Positions 8,921 through 19,019 of a DNA stretch of 64,000 nt are shown piece after piece (the first letter of the stretch is position 1; every line of letters starts with the position of its first letter). The notes below the pieces were generated by a model. It did no database searches, was not told the DNA's origin, and saw only the letters and a list, made by a program, of their open reading frames with translations. This DNA comes from Balneatrix alpica DSM 16621 (GTDB lineage Bacteria > Pseudomonadota > Gammaproteobacteria > Pseudomonadales > Balneatricaceae), in assembly GCF_000619885.1 (NCBI RefSeq), contig NZ_KK211041.1:62001-126000 (forward strand), written 5' to 3'. A program made the translations under genes and the position numbers.

Positions 8921-9961
8921 ATGTCCACATGCAGTTTGCGCGTTAAGCAGGATGTCTTCCCTTCCACCCAAGCGCCGCGCCGCGGTGGGCGTTTTATTAA
9001 TCAAGCTGCCTTGCCGAAACTATCAGGGCGAGAGCAGTTGCAGTTGTTCTGGCGCTTTTTCTTTGAACCTCGTCCGCTGGGAACGCCTAAGTTGCCCATC
9101 CCGGTGCAGCCACTGAATCAGGCAGTCTTGGCCGCACAGAATCCGGATCACACTCAGGTTTATCGCCTGGGGCATTCCAGCTTGTTATTACACATAGGCG
9201 GGCGTTACTGGCTCACTGATCCGGTGTTTGCCAAGCGTGCCTCACCCTTTTCTTTTATTGGCCCTAAGCGTTTCCATGCACCGCCGCTAGCGCTGGAAGA
9301 TTTGCCGCCTCTGGCCGGGGTGATTCTGTCGCACAATCATTACGATCATTTGGATAAAGCCAGCATTAAAGCCCTGATCAATAAGAGCGAAGGGTTTTAC
9401 ATGCCGCTGGGGGTAGGGGCGTCGCTACGAAAATGGGGAGTGCCGGAGACCAAAATCCATGAGTTTGACTGGTGGCAGGAAAGGCAAGTGCCGGGTTTGC
9501 GCTTGATCGCAACGCCATCACAACACTTTTCTGGACGCGGCTTGGCGGATGCCAATCAAAGCCTGTGGTGCTCCTGGGTGTTGATAGGGGAGCAACAGAA
9601 AATCTTTTTCAGTGGTGACTCTGGCTATTTTGCTGGCTTTGCCGAGATTGGCCGCCGCTTTGGGCCCTTTGATCTGACCCTGATGGAAGCCGGTGCCTAT
9701 GACCCCCAATGGGCGGGTGTACACATGCTGCCGGAGGAAAGTGTGCAGGCTCACCTGGACTTAGGGGGCAAGGTGATGATGCCGATCCACAATGGCACCT
9801 TCGACCTCGCCTTTCATGCCTGGTATGACCCCTTCGAGCAGATTTGGCAGTTAGCCAAGCAGCAGGGGGTAGCGCTGGCATTGCCGCAAATTGGTGAGCC
9901 CTGGGTACTGGAGCAGGCGAGTGTCGCCCGCCCCTGGTGGCGCAGTTTGTTGCCCCGTTAA
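8921..9961 (+). CDS. metallo-beta-lactamase-fold hydrolase (RomA / NAPE-PLD-like)
   Basis: 346 residues. It carries the metal-binding motif SHNHYDHLD (HxHxDH) after a short beta region beginning VYRLGHSSLLLHIGGRYWLTDPVF, plus later metal ligands (SGDSGYF and MPIHNGTFDL). This architecture matches the UlaG/NAPE-phospholipase D-like group that includes RomA-type proteins, which often sit beside TetR genes. No signal peptide, so cytoplasmic. The substrate is not predictable; a phospholipid or lactone hydrolase is possible. Good ribosome site AAGGAG. Its stop codon overlaps the end of the convergent ModA-like gene by 4 bp. Confidence 0.82.
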   Translation: MSTCSLRVKQDVFPSTQAPRRGGRFINQAALPKLSGREQLQLFWRFFFEPRPLGTPKLPIPVQPLNQAVLAAQNPDHTQVYRLGHSSLLLHIGGRYWLTDPVFAKRASPFSFIGPKRFHAPPLALEDLPPLAGVILSHNHYDHLDKASIKALINKSEGFYMPLGVGASLRKWGVPETKIHEFDWWQERQVPGLRLIATPSQHFSGRGLADANQSLWCSWVLIGEQQKIFFSGDSGYFAGFAEIGRRFGPFDLTLMEAGAYDPQWAGVHMLPEESVQAHLDLGGKVMMPIHNGTFDLAFHAWYDPFEQIWQLAKQQGVALALPQIGEPWVLEQASVARPWWRSLLPR

Positions 9962-10683
9962 GGTTGGAGATAGCCAAAGTCCGCCAGTTGCCGCTGCACC
10001 GGCTCGGAGCGCAAATAAGCACTTAAACGCTCCGCCAGGGCCTGCTGAGAGCTGGCTTTCAAGATTACTAGTTGCTGCTCCAACGGCTGGTAGTAGCCGG
10101 GGGGAATGATTAATACCTGGTTGAGGGGGATGCCTTGCAACAGCAGTAGGCTGGCGGGCAGTAAAGCCCCTTCAACCTGGCCACTGGCGGCCATCCGCTT
10201 GGCGGTGGGGCTGTCAAAGGTTTGCAGTAATTGCCCCCGTTGCCAGGGCCAGCGGCTCAGGCTTTGCAATAAATTCTGGCCAGCACGGCCATAAGCATCC
10301 AGCTTGGGGTTAACCATCGCCAGGCTGCTGAGTTGTTGCAGGGTGCCGGGTTGTGGGTGGCTGGTGCGAGGTGTCCACAACCAGAGCTGGCCGATGGCAT
10401 AGGTTTGGCGGGAGCCGGAACGGATTAATCCCTGGGATTCCAGCAAGCTGGGAACACGGGCATCCGGAGCCAGCAACATATCCAATTCGCCGGCTTTGGC
10501 CTGCTGCTCCAGGGTGCTGCCAGGGGCGCTGACCAGAGTAATAGAGTGACCGGCCTCAGGCTCAAACTGGGCGATCAGGCTGGCCATGATGGGTTCCAGG
10601 TCATGACCTATCCCCAGTTTAAAGTTACTGGCCTGAGCCAGCAGGCTATAGGGCAGTAAGACAAGCAGTAATAGCAGACGCAT
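9958..10683 (-). CDS. ModA-like periplasmic substrate-binding protein
   Basis: 241 residues with a clear signal peptide (MRLLLLLVLLPYSLLAQAS, cleavage near residue 18). The mature part resembles the molybdate-binding protein ModA: ISLIAQFEPEAGHSITLVSAPGSTL-like start, DMLLAPDA, then YAIGQLWLW. Family members bind molybdate, tungstate or related oxyanions and deliver them to ModBC. No modB or modC is adjacent, so it is an orphan binding protein; it could serve a distant transporter or bind another ligand. Confidence 0.72.
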   Translation of the reverse strand: MRLLLLLVLLPYSLLAQASNFKLGIGHDLEPIMASLIAQFEPEAGHSITLVSAPGSTLEQQAKAGELDMLLAPDARVPSLLESQGLIRSGSRQTYAIGQLWLWTPRTSHPQPGTLQQLSSLAMVNPKLDAYGRAGQNLLQSLSRWPWQRGQLLQTFDSPTAKRMAASGQVEGALLPASLLLLQGIPLNQVLIIPPGYYQPLEQQLVILKASSQQALAERLSAYLRSEPVQRQLADFGYLQP

Positions 10684-10873
10684 CAGCGATCCCTGTCAGT
10701 GCATAGTAAGTACATAAGGCGAGGTTTAGCTGTACGGCCAGTCAGCCACCTTTGGTGCGTTGCATAATACACTGTGATTCCTCGCTGCTTAACCGGGTTG
10801 CGCTTAAGATGCGCTCCTTGGTGATCATTATGACCTATGTTTAGTAAACCGCACTCTTTGCAGGAAGCCCAAC

Positions 10874-11968
10874 ATGACTGCCCGTTCCCTTTCCTTTGTG
10901 CTGCTTTGTTCCTGGTTGCTGACCGCCTGTAGTGAGCCCCCCGCACCTATCCAGACCACTAGCGTACGGCCAGTTAAATTGGTGCAGGTGAGTGATGCGA
11001 AAGACCAGCTGGTACGTGAGTTTCCTGCCCGCATTGCCGCCACCCAGGAGGCGGATTTGTCGTTCCGGGTGGGGGGCGAGTTAAGGCAGTTGCCGGTATT
11101 GCAGGGGCAGCGAGTCCAAAAGGGCGAATTGATTGCCGAGCTTGATCCCACCGATTACCAGTTACAGCTTAAGGATCGTGAGGCCAGCTACCAGTTGGCG
11201 TTGACCCAGTTTCAGCGGATCGAAAAGCTACTCGGTCAGCGTTTGGTTTCCCAGGCGGAATATGATCAGAAAAAGGCCCAGCTGAGTTCGGCGGAGGCGG
11301 CCCTGCGTCTGGCCCGCCAGGAGCTGGCCTACACCCAGTTAAAAGCGCCCTTTGCCGGGGTGGTGGCGGCCACCTATGTAGAAAACTTCCAAGTGGTGCA
11401 GGCCAAGCAAGCGGTGGTAACCCTGCAGGCGGGTAATGTGCTGGATGCCATCTTCCAGGTACCGGAGAACCTGCTGGGCAATATCCAGGGGGATGGCCGT
11501 GATTATCATCCCCAGGTGCGCCTGGATAGCTTGGGAGGGCTGATGGTGGAAGGAACCTTGAAGGAGTACTCCACCGTTGCCGATGCCAAAACCCTGACCT
11601 ACGAGGTGCGGGTCAGCTTTGAAAAACCCGCTAACTTCACCGCCTTGCCGGGGATGCGGGCAACGGTGATTGTCGATTTTGCCCAGCTCTATGGTGATAA
11701 CCAGCAGGCCACCCTGGAGGTGCCGGTGGAGGCGGTATTCAGCCCGGATCAGCAAGGCGAGCAAGATAAGCAAGTCTGGGTGGCCAGCCAGGATGCGCAA
11801 GGCAAATGGCAGGTGCAGGCACGTGCGGTAGAGGTGGGGCAGATCAGCAGTAAGGGGATTCAGATACTCAGCGGGTTAACGGCCGGTGAGCAGGTGGTGG
11901 CCACGGGGGTGCATGAGCTGCACGAGGGCATGGAAGTCAAACCCTGGGTACGGGAGCGGGGGCTGTAA
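10874..11968 (+). CDS. RND efflux periplasmic adaptor lipoprotein
   Basis: 364 residues. The N-terminus is a lipoprotein signal with the lipobox LTAC (Cys19). The body has the adaptor layout: lipoyl half-motif, an alpha-hairpin with coiled-coil character (about 95-150, RIEKLLGQRLVSQAEYDQKK), second lipoyl half, and beta-barrel/membrane-proximal domains. It would bridge the inner-membrane RND pump to an outer-membrane channel. The stop codon overlaps the ATG of the permease gene (TAATG), so the two are translationally coupled. No outer-membrane channel gene is next to them. The substrate is unknown. Confidence 0.9.
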   Translation: MTARSLSFVLLCSWLLTACSEPPAPIQTTSVRPVKLVQVSDAKDQLVREFPARIAATQEADLSFRVGGELRQLPVLQGQRVQKGELIAELDPTDYQLQLKDREASYQLALTQFQRIEKLLGQRLVSQAEYDQKKAQLSSAEAALRLARQELAYTQLKAPFAGVVAATYVENFQVVQAKQAVVTLQAGNVLDAIFQVPENLLGNIQGDGRDYHPQVRLDSLGGLMVEGTLKEYSTVADAKTLTYEVRVSFEKPANFTALPGMRATVIVDFAQLYGDNQQATLEVPVEAVFSPDQQGEQDKQVWVASQDAQGKWQVQARAVEVGQISSKGIQILSGLTAGEQVVATGVHELHEGMEVKPWVRERGL

Positions 11969-14900
11969 TGAATATCGCCGGTTACTTTATTGAGCGCAAA
12001 GTTACCAGCTGGCTGGTGACCCTGCTGCTGGGCCTGGGTGGTTTAATCGCCTTTATGGAGCTGGGACGGTTGGAAGACCCAGCCTTTACCATCAAAACCG
12101 CCATGGTTACCGCCCAGTATCCCGGTGCCTCGCCACAGCAGGTGGAGGAGGAAGTGACCTATCCGCTGGAGAACGCCATCCAGCAATTACCCTATATCGA
12201 TAAGATTCGCTCCATTTCCAGCAATGGCCTGACCCAGATTATTGTCGATGTGCACAGCACCTATGGCCCGGATGAGTTACCGCAGATCTGGGATGAACTG
12301 CGGCGCAAGGTCAATGATTTGGCTCCCCGTTTACCTCCAGGGGTGAAAACGCCAGTGGTCAATGATGACTTTGGCGATGTGTTTGGCATCTGGCTCAATA
12401 TCAGTGGTCAGGGTTACAGCTATCAGGAGCTACGTGATTTTGCCGACCTGGTGCGGCGCGAGCTGGTGTTGGTGCCTGGGGTCGGCAAGGTCAGCCTCAA
12501 TGGCACTTTGCAGGAAGAAGTACAGATCGAAATCTCCCGTACCCAGCTGGCCTTGCTGGGGCTGTCGATGCAGCAGGTGTTTGGCATCCTGCAAAGTCAG
12601 AACGTGGTGTCCAATGCGGGCAGTGTGCGGGTGGGCTCGGAGTCGATCCGTCTGCATCCCACCGGTGAGTTTAACCGGGTGGAGGAGCTGGAGCGCCTGC
12701 TGATCAGCGAACCCGGCAGTGATCGCGCCATCTACCTGGGGGACATCGCCCAGATTCAGCGGGGCTTTGCCGAGGTGCCAAGCAACCTCTATCGCTCTAA
12801 TGGTCAACCGGCGTTGGCGCTGGGAGTGTCTTTCGCCCCTGGGGTGAACGTGGTCAATACCGGTATGGCGGTCATGCAGCGCCTGGCCCAGCTGGATGCC
12901 GAGCGTCCTGCCGGTATGCAGTTGGATACCTTCTATAACCAGTCCGAGGAGGTGGACGCCTCGATTCAGGACTTCGTTAATAACTTCCTGGCCTCGGTGG
13001 CCATTGTGGTGGCGGTGCTGCTGCTCTTTATGGGGGCCCGTTCCGGTCTGTTGATTGGTCTGGTGCTGGCGCTGACGGTGCTGGGCAGCTTTATCTTTAT
13101 GAAACTCTGGGGTATCGAGTTGCAGCGTATCTCCCTGGGGGCGCTGGTGATTGCCCTGGGGATGCTGGTGGATAACGCCATCGTGGTGGTGGAAGGTATT
13201 CTGGTGGGGCTGCAGCGGGGACAGAGTCGCCTGCAGGCCGCTAATGCCGTGGTCAAGCAGACTGCCTTGCCGTTGCTGGGGGCAACGGTGATTGCGGTGT
13301 TGGCCTTCGCGCCCATTGGCCTATCCGATGATGCCACCGGCGAATACTGCTATTCACTCTTCCAGGTGCTGCTGATTTCCCTGCTGTTGAGCTGGGTCAC
13401 CGCCATCAGCATCACCCCTTTCTTTGCCTCCCTGCTGTTTAAAGAGCAGCTGCTGCAGGAGGAAGAGGTTGATCCCTACCGTGGCCTGATTTTTAGCGGT
13501 TATCGCCGTTTGCTCGGGTTGTGCATGCGCCATCGGCTGCTGACCATGGTGCTACTGTCAGCGTTGTTGCTGGTATCGGTGCTGGGTTTTGCCAAGGTGC
13601 GGCAGAGCTTTTTCCCGCCTTCTAATACCCCGATGTTTTTTGTTGATCTGTGGCTGCCCCAGGGCACCGATATTCGGGCCACGGAACAGGCAGTGATCGA
13701 GCTGGAACAACTGATCCTGCAGGATCAGCGGGTGGAGCGGGCGGTCAGCACCCTGGGGCGTGGGGCGTGGGGCGATGCGCTTTATCCTCACCTATGATCC
13801 GGAAAAGAGTTACGCCAACTACGCCCAGATTCTGGTGCGAACCGGTGAACAGGCGGACATCGTGCCGCTGATTAACGAGCTGGATCAACGTTGGCCTGAG
13901 CTGCTGCCCCAGGCCAATATCAAGTTCCGCCAGCTGATGTTGGGGCCAGGTGCTGGCGCCAAGGTGGAAGCCCGCTTTAGTGGCCCCGATCCTGAGGTGT
14001 TGCGCCAGTTAGGTGAGCAGGCCAAGCGCATTCTGCTGGCGGATCAGGCCGCCACTGGCGTCATGCATGACTGGCGCAACCGCAGTAAGGTGATTCGGCC
14101 CCAGCTGGATGAAGCCCAGGCCCGTGCCACCGGCATCAATAAAACCGAGCTGGACGATGTGCTGCTGATGAACTTCTCCGGCATGCAGGTGGGATTGTAT
14201 CGGGATGGCACCCGCATGCTGCCGATTATTACCCGGCCGCCGGAACAGGAGCGCTTAGATGCCAGCCAAATGCATAACCTGCAACTGTGGAGCCCGTCAC
14301 TCCAGGCCTATATTCCTATCAGTCAGGTGGTGACAGCCTTCGTCAGCGAGTGGGAAAACCCCTTGATGATGCGGCGTGACCGCAAGCGCACCCTGACGGT
14401 GATGGCGGACCCCAGCATCCTCAGTGGTGAAACCGGCGCGCAACTGTTGGCGCGGGTGAAGGGCCCGATCGAGGCGATCGAACTGCCCCCAGGCTATGAA
14501 CTGCAATGGGGCGGTGAGCTGGAAAACTCGCAAAAAGCACAAAAAGCCGTATTTGGTGCTTTGCCGCTGGGTTATCTGCTGATGTTCATCATCACCGTGC
14601 TGCTGTTTGACTCCTTCAAAAAAGCCGCAGTGATCTGGATTACCGTGCCTCTGGCGGTGATTGGGGTGACCCTCGGTTTCCTCAGTACCGGCATCCCCTT
14701 TGGCTTTATGGCACTGCTGGGCTTTTTGAGCCTGTCGGGGATGCTGATTAAAAACGGCATTGTGCTGGTGGATGAAATCAACCTGCAGCTCAGCAGCGGT
14801 AAAGATGCCTATGCCTCGGTGGTGGATGCCTCCATCAGCCGGGTCAGGCCGGTGGCGATGGCGGCCCTTACCACCATTCTGGGGATGGCGCCGCTGCTAA

Positions 14901-15025
14901 CCGATGCCTTCTTCCAGAGCATGGCGGTGGTGATCATGTTTGGTCTGGCGGCGGCTACCCTGCTGACCCTGGTGGTGCTGCCTGTGCTTTACACCCTGTT
15001 TTTCCGCATTCAACCGCATCGATAA
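11968..15025 (+). pseudogene. RND efflux permease, interrupted by a frameshift
   Basis: The N-terminal 600 residues are read in one frame (11968-13797) and the rest in another (GTG at 13760 to 15025). Both halves are clearly one HAE1-type RND pump: the first has TM1, the porter domain and TM2-6 with GMLVDNAIVVVEG; the second has the C-terminal porter and last helices (GVTLGFLSTGIPFGFMALLGFLSLSGMLIKNGIVLVDE). Frames switch exactly at three tandem copies of TGGGGCG (13754-13774). Removing one copy restores VSTLGRGAMRFILTYDPEK and an uninterrupted 1016-residue protein. So the gene is inactive here, phase-variable, or mis-sequenced. If active, it is a proton-driven drug or solute exporter with the preceding adaptor. 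Confidence 0.88.
13754..13774 (+). repeat. three tandem copies of a 7-bp repeat causing the frameshift
   Basis: TGGGGCG occurs three times in a row inside the RND permease gene. Two copies give the family-consistent reading frame; three shift it by one. The unit length of seven means any gain or loss changes frame. Confidence 0.85.
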
Positions 15026-15032
15026 CCCTGCC

Positions 15033-15058
15033 GACTCCTGCAGGCCGCTGCAGGAGTC
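15033..15058. terminator. hairpin between RND and AraC genes
   Basis: GACTCCTGCAG, GCCG loop, CTGCAGGAGTC: a perfect 11-bp stem between the convergent RND and AraC genes. It overlaps the AraC stop codon and probably ends transcription from the RND side, and perhaps from both sides. Confidence 0.7.
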
Positions 15059-15848
15059 AGCTTTCTCCCCGTTGCCGGCGATACTCGTCCGGACTCATCC
15101 CCATCAAGCGTTTAAACATGCCGATAAAAGCCGAGGCACTGCTATAGCCCAGTTCCAGGGCAATGGTTTCCACCTTGGCGCCGGCCTCCAGCCATTCCAT
15201 TGCTTTTAGTACCCGCAGACGCTGACGCCACTCCAATAGCGGCATACCCAGGTCACGCTGACTGCGACGGGCGAGGGTGCGCTCACTGGTATGAACCTGC
15301 GCAGCCAACTCTGCCAGCGATGTATTGGCTCCAGGATTGGCTTCTAAAGTGCTCAAAACAGGGGCCAATAGGGGGTCGCTGGAGCTGGGTAAGTAACTGC
15401 CGGCACAAGGGGCGGCGGCCAATTGCTCAATCAACACCTGCAGCAGGTGCTGATCCTGCGGGCGATAGGGAGGGGTGGGGGGATGCTCACGCAGATGGGT
15501 CAGCAGGGCGCTGATTAAGGGCGTAATCAATAACGCGCAGGTCTGCTTTGGGAAGTCATAGGCATCAGGGTTGGCGACATAGAGTGAACAGTGCCAGGCC
15601 GCATGACGATTTAGCCCCTGGTGCGGAGTATTAGGGGGCAGCCACAGGGCATATTGGGACGGCACCAGATAGTGCTTATCCGCCACCTTCACCTCCATCA
15701 CCCCGGAATAGGAATACACCAGCTCACCATTGGGATGCTGGTGAGTGGGATAGAGCGCATGGGCGGGCACCTGGGCCTGGCGGAAAAAAATCGGCTCAGA
15801 CAGAGGTTGATTAAAGGGCGCAAGGCGATGGGGAGCGGTTTTCGACAT
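15057..15848 (-). CDS. AraC-family regulator with cupin sensor domain
   Basis: 263 residues: an N-terminal cupin-like domain (about 20-130, HQHPNGELVYSYSGVMEVKV and the WLPPNTPHQG turn) and a C-terminal pair of AraC helix-turn-helix motifs (about 160-260; LAELAAQVHTSERTLARRSQRDLG and IALELGYSSASAFIGMFKRLMGMSPDEYRR). It is divergent from an EamA-family transporter with a gap of about 90 bp. This pairing is common, so control of the exporter is likely. The effector is unknown. Confidence 0.88.
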   Translation of the reverse strand: MSKTAPHRLAPFNQPLSEPIFFRQAQVPAHALYPTHQHPNGELVYSYSGVMEVKVADKHYLVPSQYALWLPPNTPHQGLNRHAAWHCSLYVANPDAYDFPKQTCALLITPLISALLTHLREHPPTPPYRPQDQHLLQVLIEQLAAAPCAGSYLPSSSDPLLAPVLSTLEANPGANTSLAELAAQVHTSERTLARRSQRDLGMPLLEWRQRLRVLKAMEWLEAGAKVETIALELGYSSASAFIGMFKRLMGMSPDEYRRQRGES

Positions 15849-15939
15849 ATTGTCACCTGACGACTAGCGATTGTCTGAAACTCACTATATCCAATCTTCA
15901 CGACAGGCGCACAATGGTCGCATTGAGGTGAGGAGCCTG

Positions 15940-16881
15940 ATGATGGATAGCCGGAAACCCCTGGACTCATTGGCCATTGGCCTGATGATTCCGTTCTGTA
16001 TTTGTTTTGGTTTGCAACAGGTTGCCCTTAAAGCGGCGGCGCCGGACATGGCACCGATGCTGCAAATTGCCTTGCGCTCCATTCTCGGCGCCGCGATGGT
16101 GTATGCCCTGCTGCGCTGGCAAAAGGAAAGCATGACCTGGCGCAACGGCGTGTGGCAGCCGGGCTTGTTGGTGGGGGTGCTGTTTGCTCTGGAGTATGTG
16201 TTTCTGGCGGAGGCGCTGCGTTATACCAGTGCGGGCCATGCGGTGGTGTTTCTCTATACCTCGCCGATGTTCTCTGCCCTGATTCTGCACTTCCGCCTAG
16301 AGACGGAACGGATGTCACTGGTGCAGTGGCTGGGTATTCTGCTGGCCTTTGCCGGCATCGTCACCGCCTTTGGTGGCAACCTGTCGATCGACAGCAGCGA
16401 GCAGTTGTTTGGCGACTTTCTGGCCTTGTTGGGCGGTTTGGCCTGGGGGCTGACCACGGTGGTGATCCGCACCAGTAGTTTGTCGAATCTCCCCTCCAAG
16501 CAAACCGTACTCTATCAACTGCTGGTAGCAGCAGCGCTGCTCACGCCCTTGGCCTGGTGGTGGGATCAGTTCAGCTTTAACCCTACCCCCTTGTTGCTCG
16601 GCAGCCTGGCCTTCCAAACCCTGATCATCGCCTTTGGCGCCTTGCTGATCTGGTTCTGGCTACTGCGTAATTACCAGGCCTCACGCATTGGGGTGCTGTC
16701 TTTTATGACCCCCATTTTCGGGGTGCTGCTTGGGGCCTGGCTGCTGGATGAGACCATCGAGCCTGGCTTTATGCTCGGCGCGCTATTGGTGGTGGCCGGT
16801 ATTAGCCTGGTCAGTGGCCACGAATGGCTGCTTGGATACTGGCGCAAGCGCCAAGCGCGGATGTTGGTGCCTGGCGGATGA
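15940..16881 (+). CDS. EamA/DMT-superfamily transporter
   Basis: 313 residues from the ATG at 15940, preferred because GAGGAG precedes it; an upstream in-frame TTG at 15871 has no ribosome site and would overlap the promoter. About ten transmembrane helices form two EamA repeats (roughly 10-140 and 155-295), including the typical LRSILGAAMVYALLRW and TPIFGVLLGAWLLDE. Members are mostly inner-membrane exporters of amino acids or other metabolites. The divergent AraC regulator probably controls it. Confidence 0.85.
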   Translation: MMDSRKPLDSLAIGLMIPFCICFGLQQVALKAAAPDMAPMLQIALRSILGAAMVYALLRWQKESMTWRNGVWQPGLLVGVLFALEYVFLAEALRYTSAGHAVVFLYTSPMFSALILHFRLETERMSLVQWLGILLAFAGIVTAFGGNLSIDSSEQLFGDFLALLGGLAWGLTTVVIRTSSLSNLPSKQTVLYQLLVAAALLTPLAWWWDQFSFNPTPLLLGSLAFQTLIIAFGALLIWFWLLRNYQASRIGVLSFMTPIFGVLLGAWLLDETIEPGFMLGALLVVAGISLVSGHEWLLGYWRKRQARMLVPGG

Positions 16882-16887
16882 TGACAG

Positions 16888-16910
16888 GCCCCGCCATGTT
16901 TATTCGGGGC
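16888..16910. terminator. hairpin between EamA gene and rbsR
   Basis: GCCCCG (16888-16893) pairs with CGGGGC (16905-16910) in the short gap between two convergent genes. There is no clear T-run, so its strength as a terminator is uncertain. Confidence 0.4.
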
Positions 16911-16915
16911 TGGGG

Positions 16916-17932
16916 TTAAATGGCTACGGGGGCGCAGGTTGAACCGCGTACCACTAAATGCGGGGTGATTTGCTGAATTTGTCCGGCTTCCAGCGAGTGG
17001 TGTTCTTGCAGGCGTTGCAATAGCAGGGCCACGGCGGTCTGGCCCAGGCGTTCGGTATCCTGATGGATAGTGGTAAGGCTGGGGCTCAGGTAGCGGGCAA
17101 AGGGAATGTCATCGTAGCCGACGATAGACAGCTCTTGCGGCAGACGCAGGCCGGCTTCCTGGGCGGCGCTCAGTGCCCCCATCGCCATCATATCGTTGCC
17201 GATACATAAACCTGTGGGGCGCTCCGTCAGCTGCAGTAACTGCTGCATGGCCTGGTAACCACTGGCGCAGTCAAACTCGCCACTGAGTACCCATTCCGGC
17301 CGAATCGGCAGTTGATACTCCGCCATCGCCTGTTGAAAACCCTGCCAGCGCTCCCGTGCCGGTTGTTTGTCCTGGGGGCCGATAAAGCAGCCGAGGTGGC
17401 GATGACCCAGCTCCAATAAATGCTTGGCGGCCAGATAGCCACCGAGCAGGGAGTTATCCTGAATCCGATCCAGCTGGGGGTGCAGTGGGCCCCAGTCCAT
17501 CACCACGGTGGGCACCGGCAGGTTGCCGCCAAAGTCAGCAAATACCTGCTGCTGGGCTTCGGTACACATCAGCAGCAGGCCATCGACCCGCCGTTGCAGC
17601 AGCAGTTGCAGGTGATTGTGCAGGCGCTGCGGGTCTCCCTCGGTATTGCACAGAATCAGGTGATAGCCCTGCTGAAAGCAGGTGTGTTCCACCGCCCGCA
17701 CCAGTTCGGAAAAGAAGGGGTTGCTGCTCACCGTCACCAGCATGCCGAAGGTGCGGGTGGTATTCACCTTGAGGCTGCGGGCCACCGCGCTGGGGGCATA
17801 GTTGAGCTGCTTGACCGCTTGCTGTACCCGTTGCTGAATCTCGTCACTGACATAGCGGGTCTGGTTCAGCACATGGGAGACGGTGGAGGTGGATACACCC
17901 GCCACCCGCGCCACATCTTTAATGGTGGCCAT
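16916..17932 (-). CDS. rbsR: ribose operon repressor, LacI family
   Basis: 338 residues. LacI-type helix-turn-helix at 1-26 (MATIKDVARVAGVSTSTVSHVLN), hinge near 50 (APSAVARSLKVNTT), then a sugar-binding domain of periplasmic-binding-protein fold ending in GYDDIPFARYLSPSLTTI. Length and sequence match RbsR. It is the last gene of the rbsDACBKR operon, so it represses its own transcription, presumably by binding the perfect palindrome before rbsD until ribose or a ribose derivative is bound. Confidence 0.9.
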   Translation of the reverse strand: MATIKDVARVAGVSTSTVSHVLNQTRYVSDEIQQRVQQAVKQLNYAPSAVARSLKVNTTRTFGMLVTVSSNPFFSELVRAVEHTCFQQGYHLILCNTEGDPQRLHNHLQLLLQRRVDGLLLMCTEAQQQVFADFGGNLPVPTVVMDWGPLHPQLDRIQDNSLLGGYLAAKHLLELGHRHLGCFIGPQDKQPARERWQGFQQAMAEYQLPIRPEWVLSGEFDCASGYQAMQQLLQLTERPTGLCIGNDMMAMGALSAAQEAGLRLPQELSIVGYDDIPFARYLSPSLTTIHQDTERLGQTAVALLLQRLQEHHSLEAGQIQQITPHLVVRGSTCAPVAI

Positions 17933-18008
17933 CAGTGACTCCGTTACAGCAAGAGGGGGCAGACACAGGGCTTCTCCTTTTCACCAATGGAATATTCAGC
18001 GGCAAGAT

Positions 18009-18959
18009 TTACCACCAAGCATGGGCCTGGGCCTGTCTTTCTACTTCAGCGCGGCGCGGAATGGAAGTCTGGGCACCGGCGCGGGTGACACTGATAGCCG
18101 CCGCAGCCTGGGCCAGGGGCAGGGCCTCGGGCAGGCTGTTGCCCTCCACCAGGGCGATGGCCAGGGCACCATTAAAGGTGTCGCCAGCGGCTGTGGTGTC
18201 CAGTGGCTCCACCACAAAGGCAGGGTAATGCTGGCCCTGGCTGGTGTCCCGGGAGCTGGCATAGAGACCCTGACTGCCGAGGGTAATGATCACCTGCTCC
18301 ACCCCGGCCTGATGCAGGTGGGCCGCGGCTTCGGCGGCGCTGGCAGCATCCGTGACCGCAATGCCGGTCAACTGGCTGGCCTCGTGTTGGTTAGGGGTGA
18401 GGATATCGACCAGTGCCAGCAGCGCTGGATCAAGTGCCCCTGCAGGCGCTGGGGCGGGGTTGAGCATCACCTTGCCGCCTGCGCTTTTGACTATGCGGGC
18501 CGCTTCAATCAGTGCCTCTATCGGGCTTTCCAACTGCATCAGCAGCAGCTGGCTGGCGAGCAGGCGAGCCTGCTGCTGGCGTACCCGCTCCGCAGTAAGG
18601 CTTTGGTTAGCACCGGGGTGCAGGGCAATACAGTTTTCCCCCTGCTGATTAACGTAAATGAGTGCCACGCCGGTGGCCTGGCTGACGCTGCTGATGCCAT
18701 CGGTGTTTAGGCCTTCAGCGCGAAAATAGTCGAGCAGCGCCTGGCCTGCCGCTTCCTGTCCCAGACAGGCGATAAAGTTGACGGGCAGTTGGCCCTGGCG
18801 CATGCGCACGGCGGCAATGGCCTGGTTGGCACCCTTACCACCCGGCACCTGCAGGTAGTCTTCACCGCTGAGGGTTTCCCCCGGCGCGGGGAAGCGCGGC
18901 AGGCGGATAACATGGTCCAGATTAATGCTGCCCAGTACGGTTAAGCAGGCATCGGTCAT
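18009..18959 (-). CDS. rbsK: ribokinase
   Basis: 316 residues of the PfkB/ribokinase family. It has the N-terminal sugar motif GGKGANQAIAAVRMRQG and the C-terminal ATP/anion-hole motif DTTAAGDTFNGAL with the catalytic Asp. It phosphorylates cytoplasmic D-ribose to ribose 5-phosphate using ATP, feeding the pentose phosphate pathway. It lies between rbsB and rbsR in the operon; the 76-bp gap to rbsR contains no obvious separate promoter. Confidence 0.93.
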   Translation of the reverse strand: MTDACLTVLGSINLDHVIRLPRFPAPGETLSGEDYLQVPGGKGANQAIAAVRMRQGQLPVNFIACLGQEAAGQALLDYFRAEGLNTDGISSVSQATGVALIYVNQQGENCIALHPGANQSLTAERVRQQQARLLASQLLLMQLESPIEALIEAARIVKSAGGKVMLNPAPAPAGALDPALLALVDILTPNQHEASQLTGIAVTDAASAAEAAAHLHQAGVEQVIITLGSQGLYASSRDTSQGQHYPAFVVEPLDTTAAGDTFNGALAIALVEGNSLPEALPLAQAAAAISVTRAGAQTSIPRRAEVERQAQAHAWW

Positions 18960-19019
18960 GGTGATTCCTTAGATTGGCAAAAGTAAGCAGGGAGCGCCCG
19001 TCCCTGGGCGCGGTCAGGA

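Noticed and set aside
17420-18710. Plus-strand open frames opposite rbsR and rbsK
   Set aside because: Shadows of two certain genes in a GC-rich region; no ribosome sites or family features.
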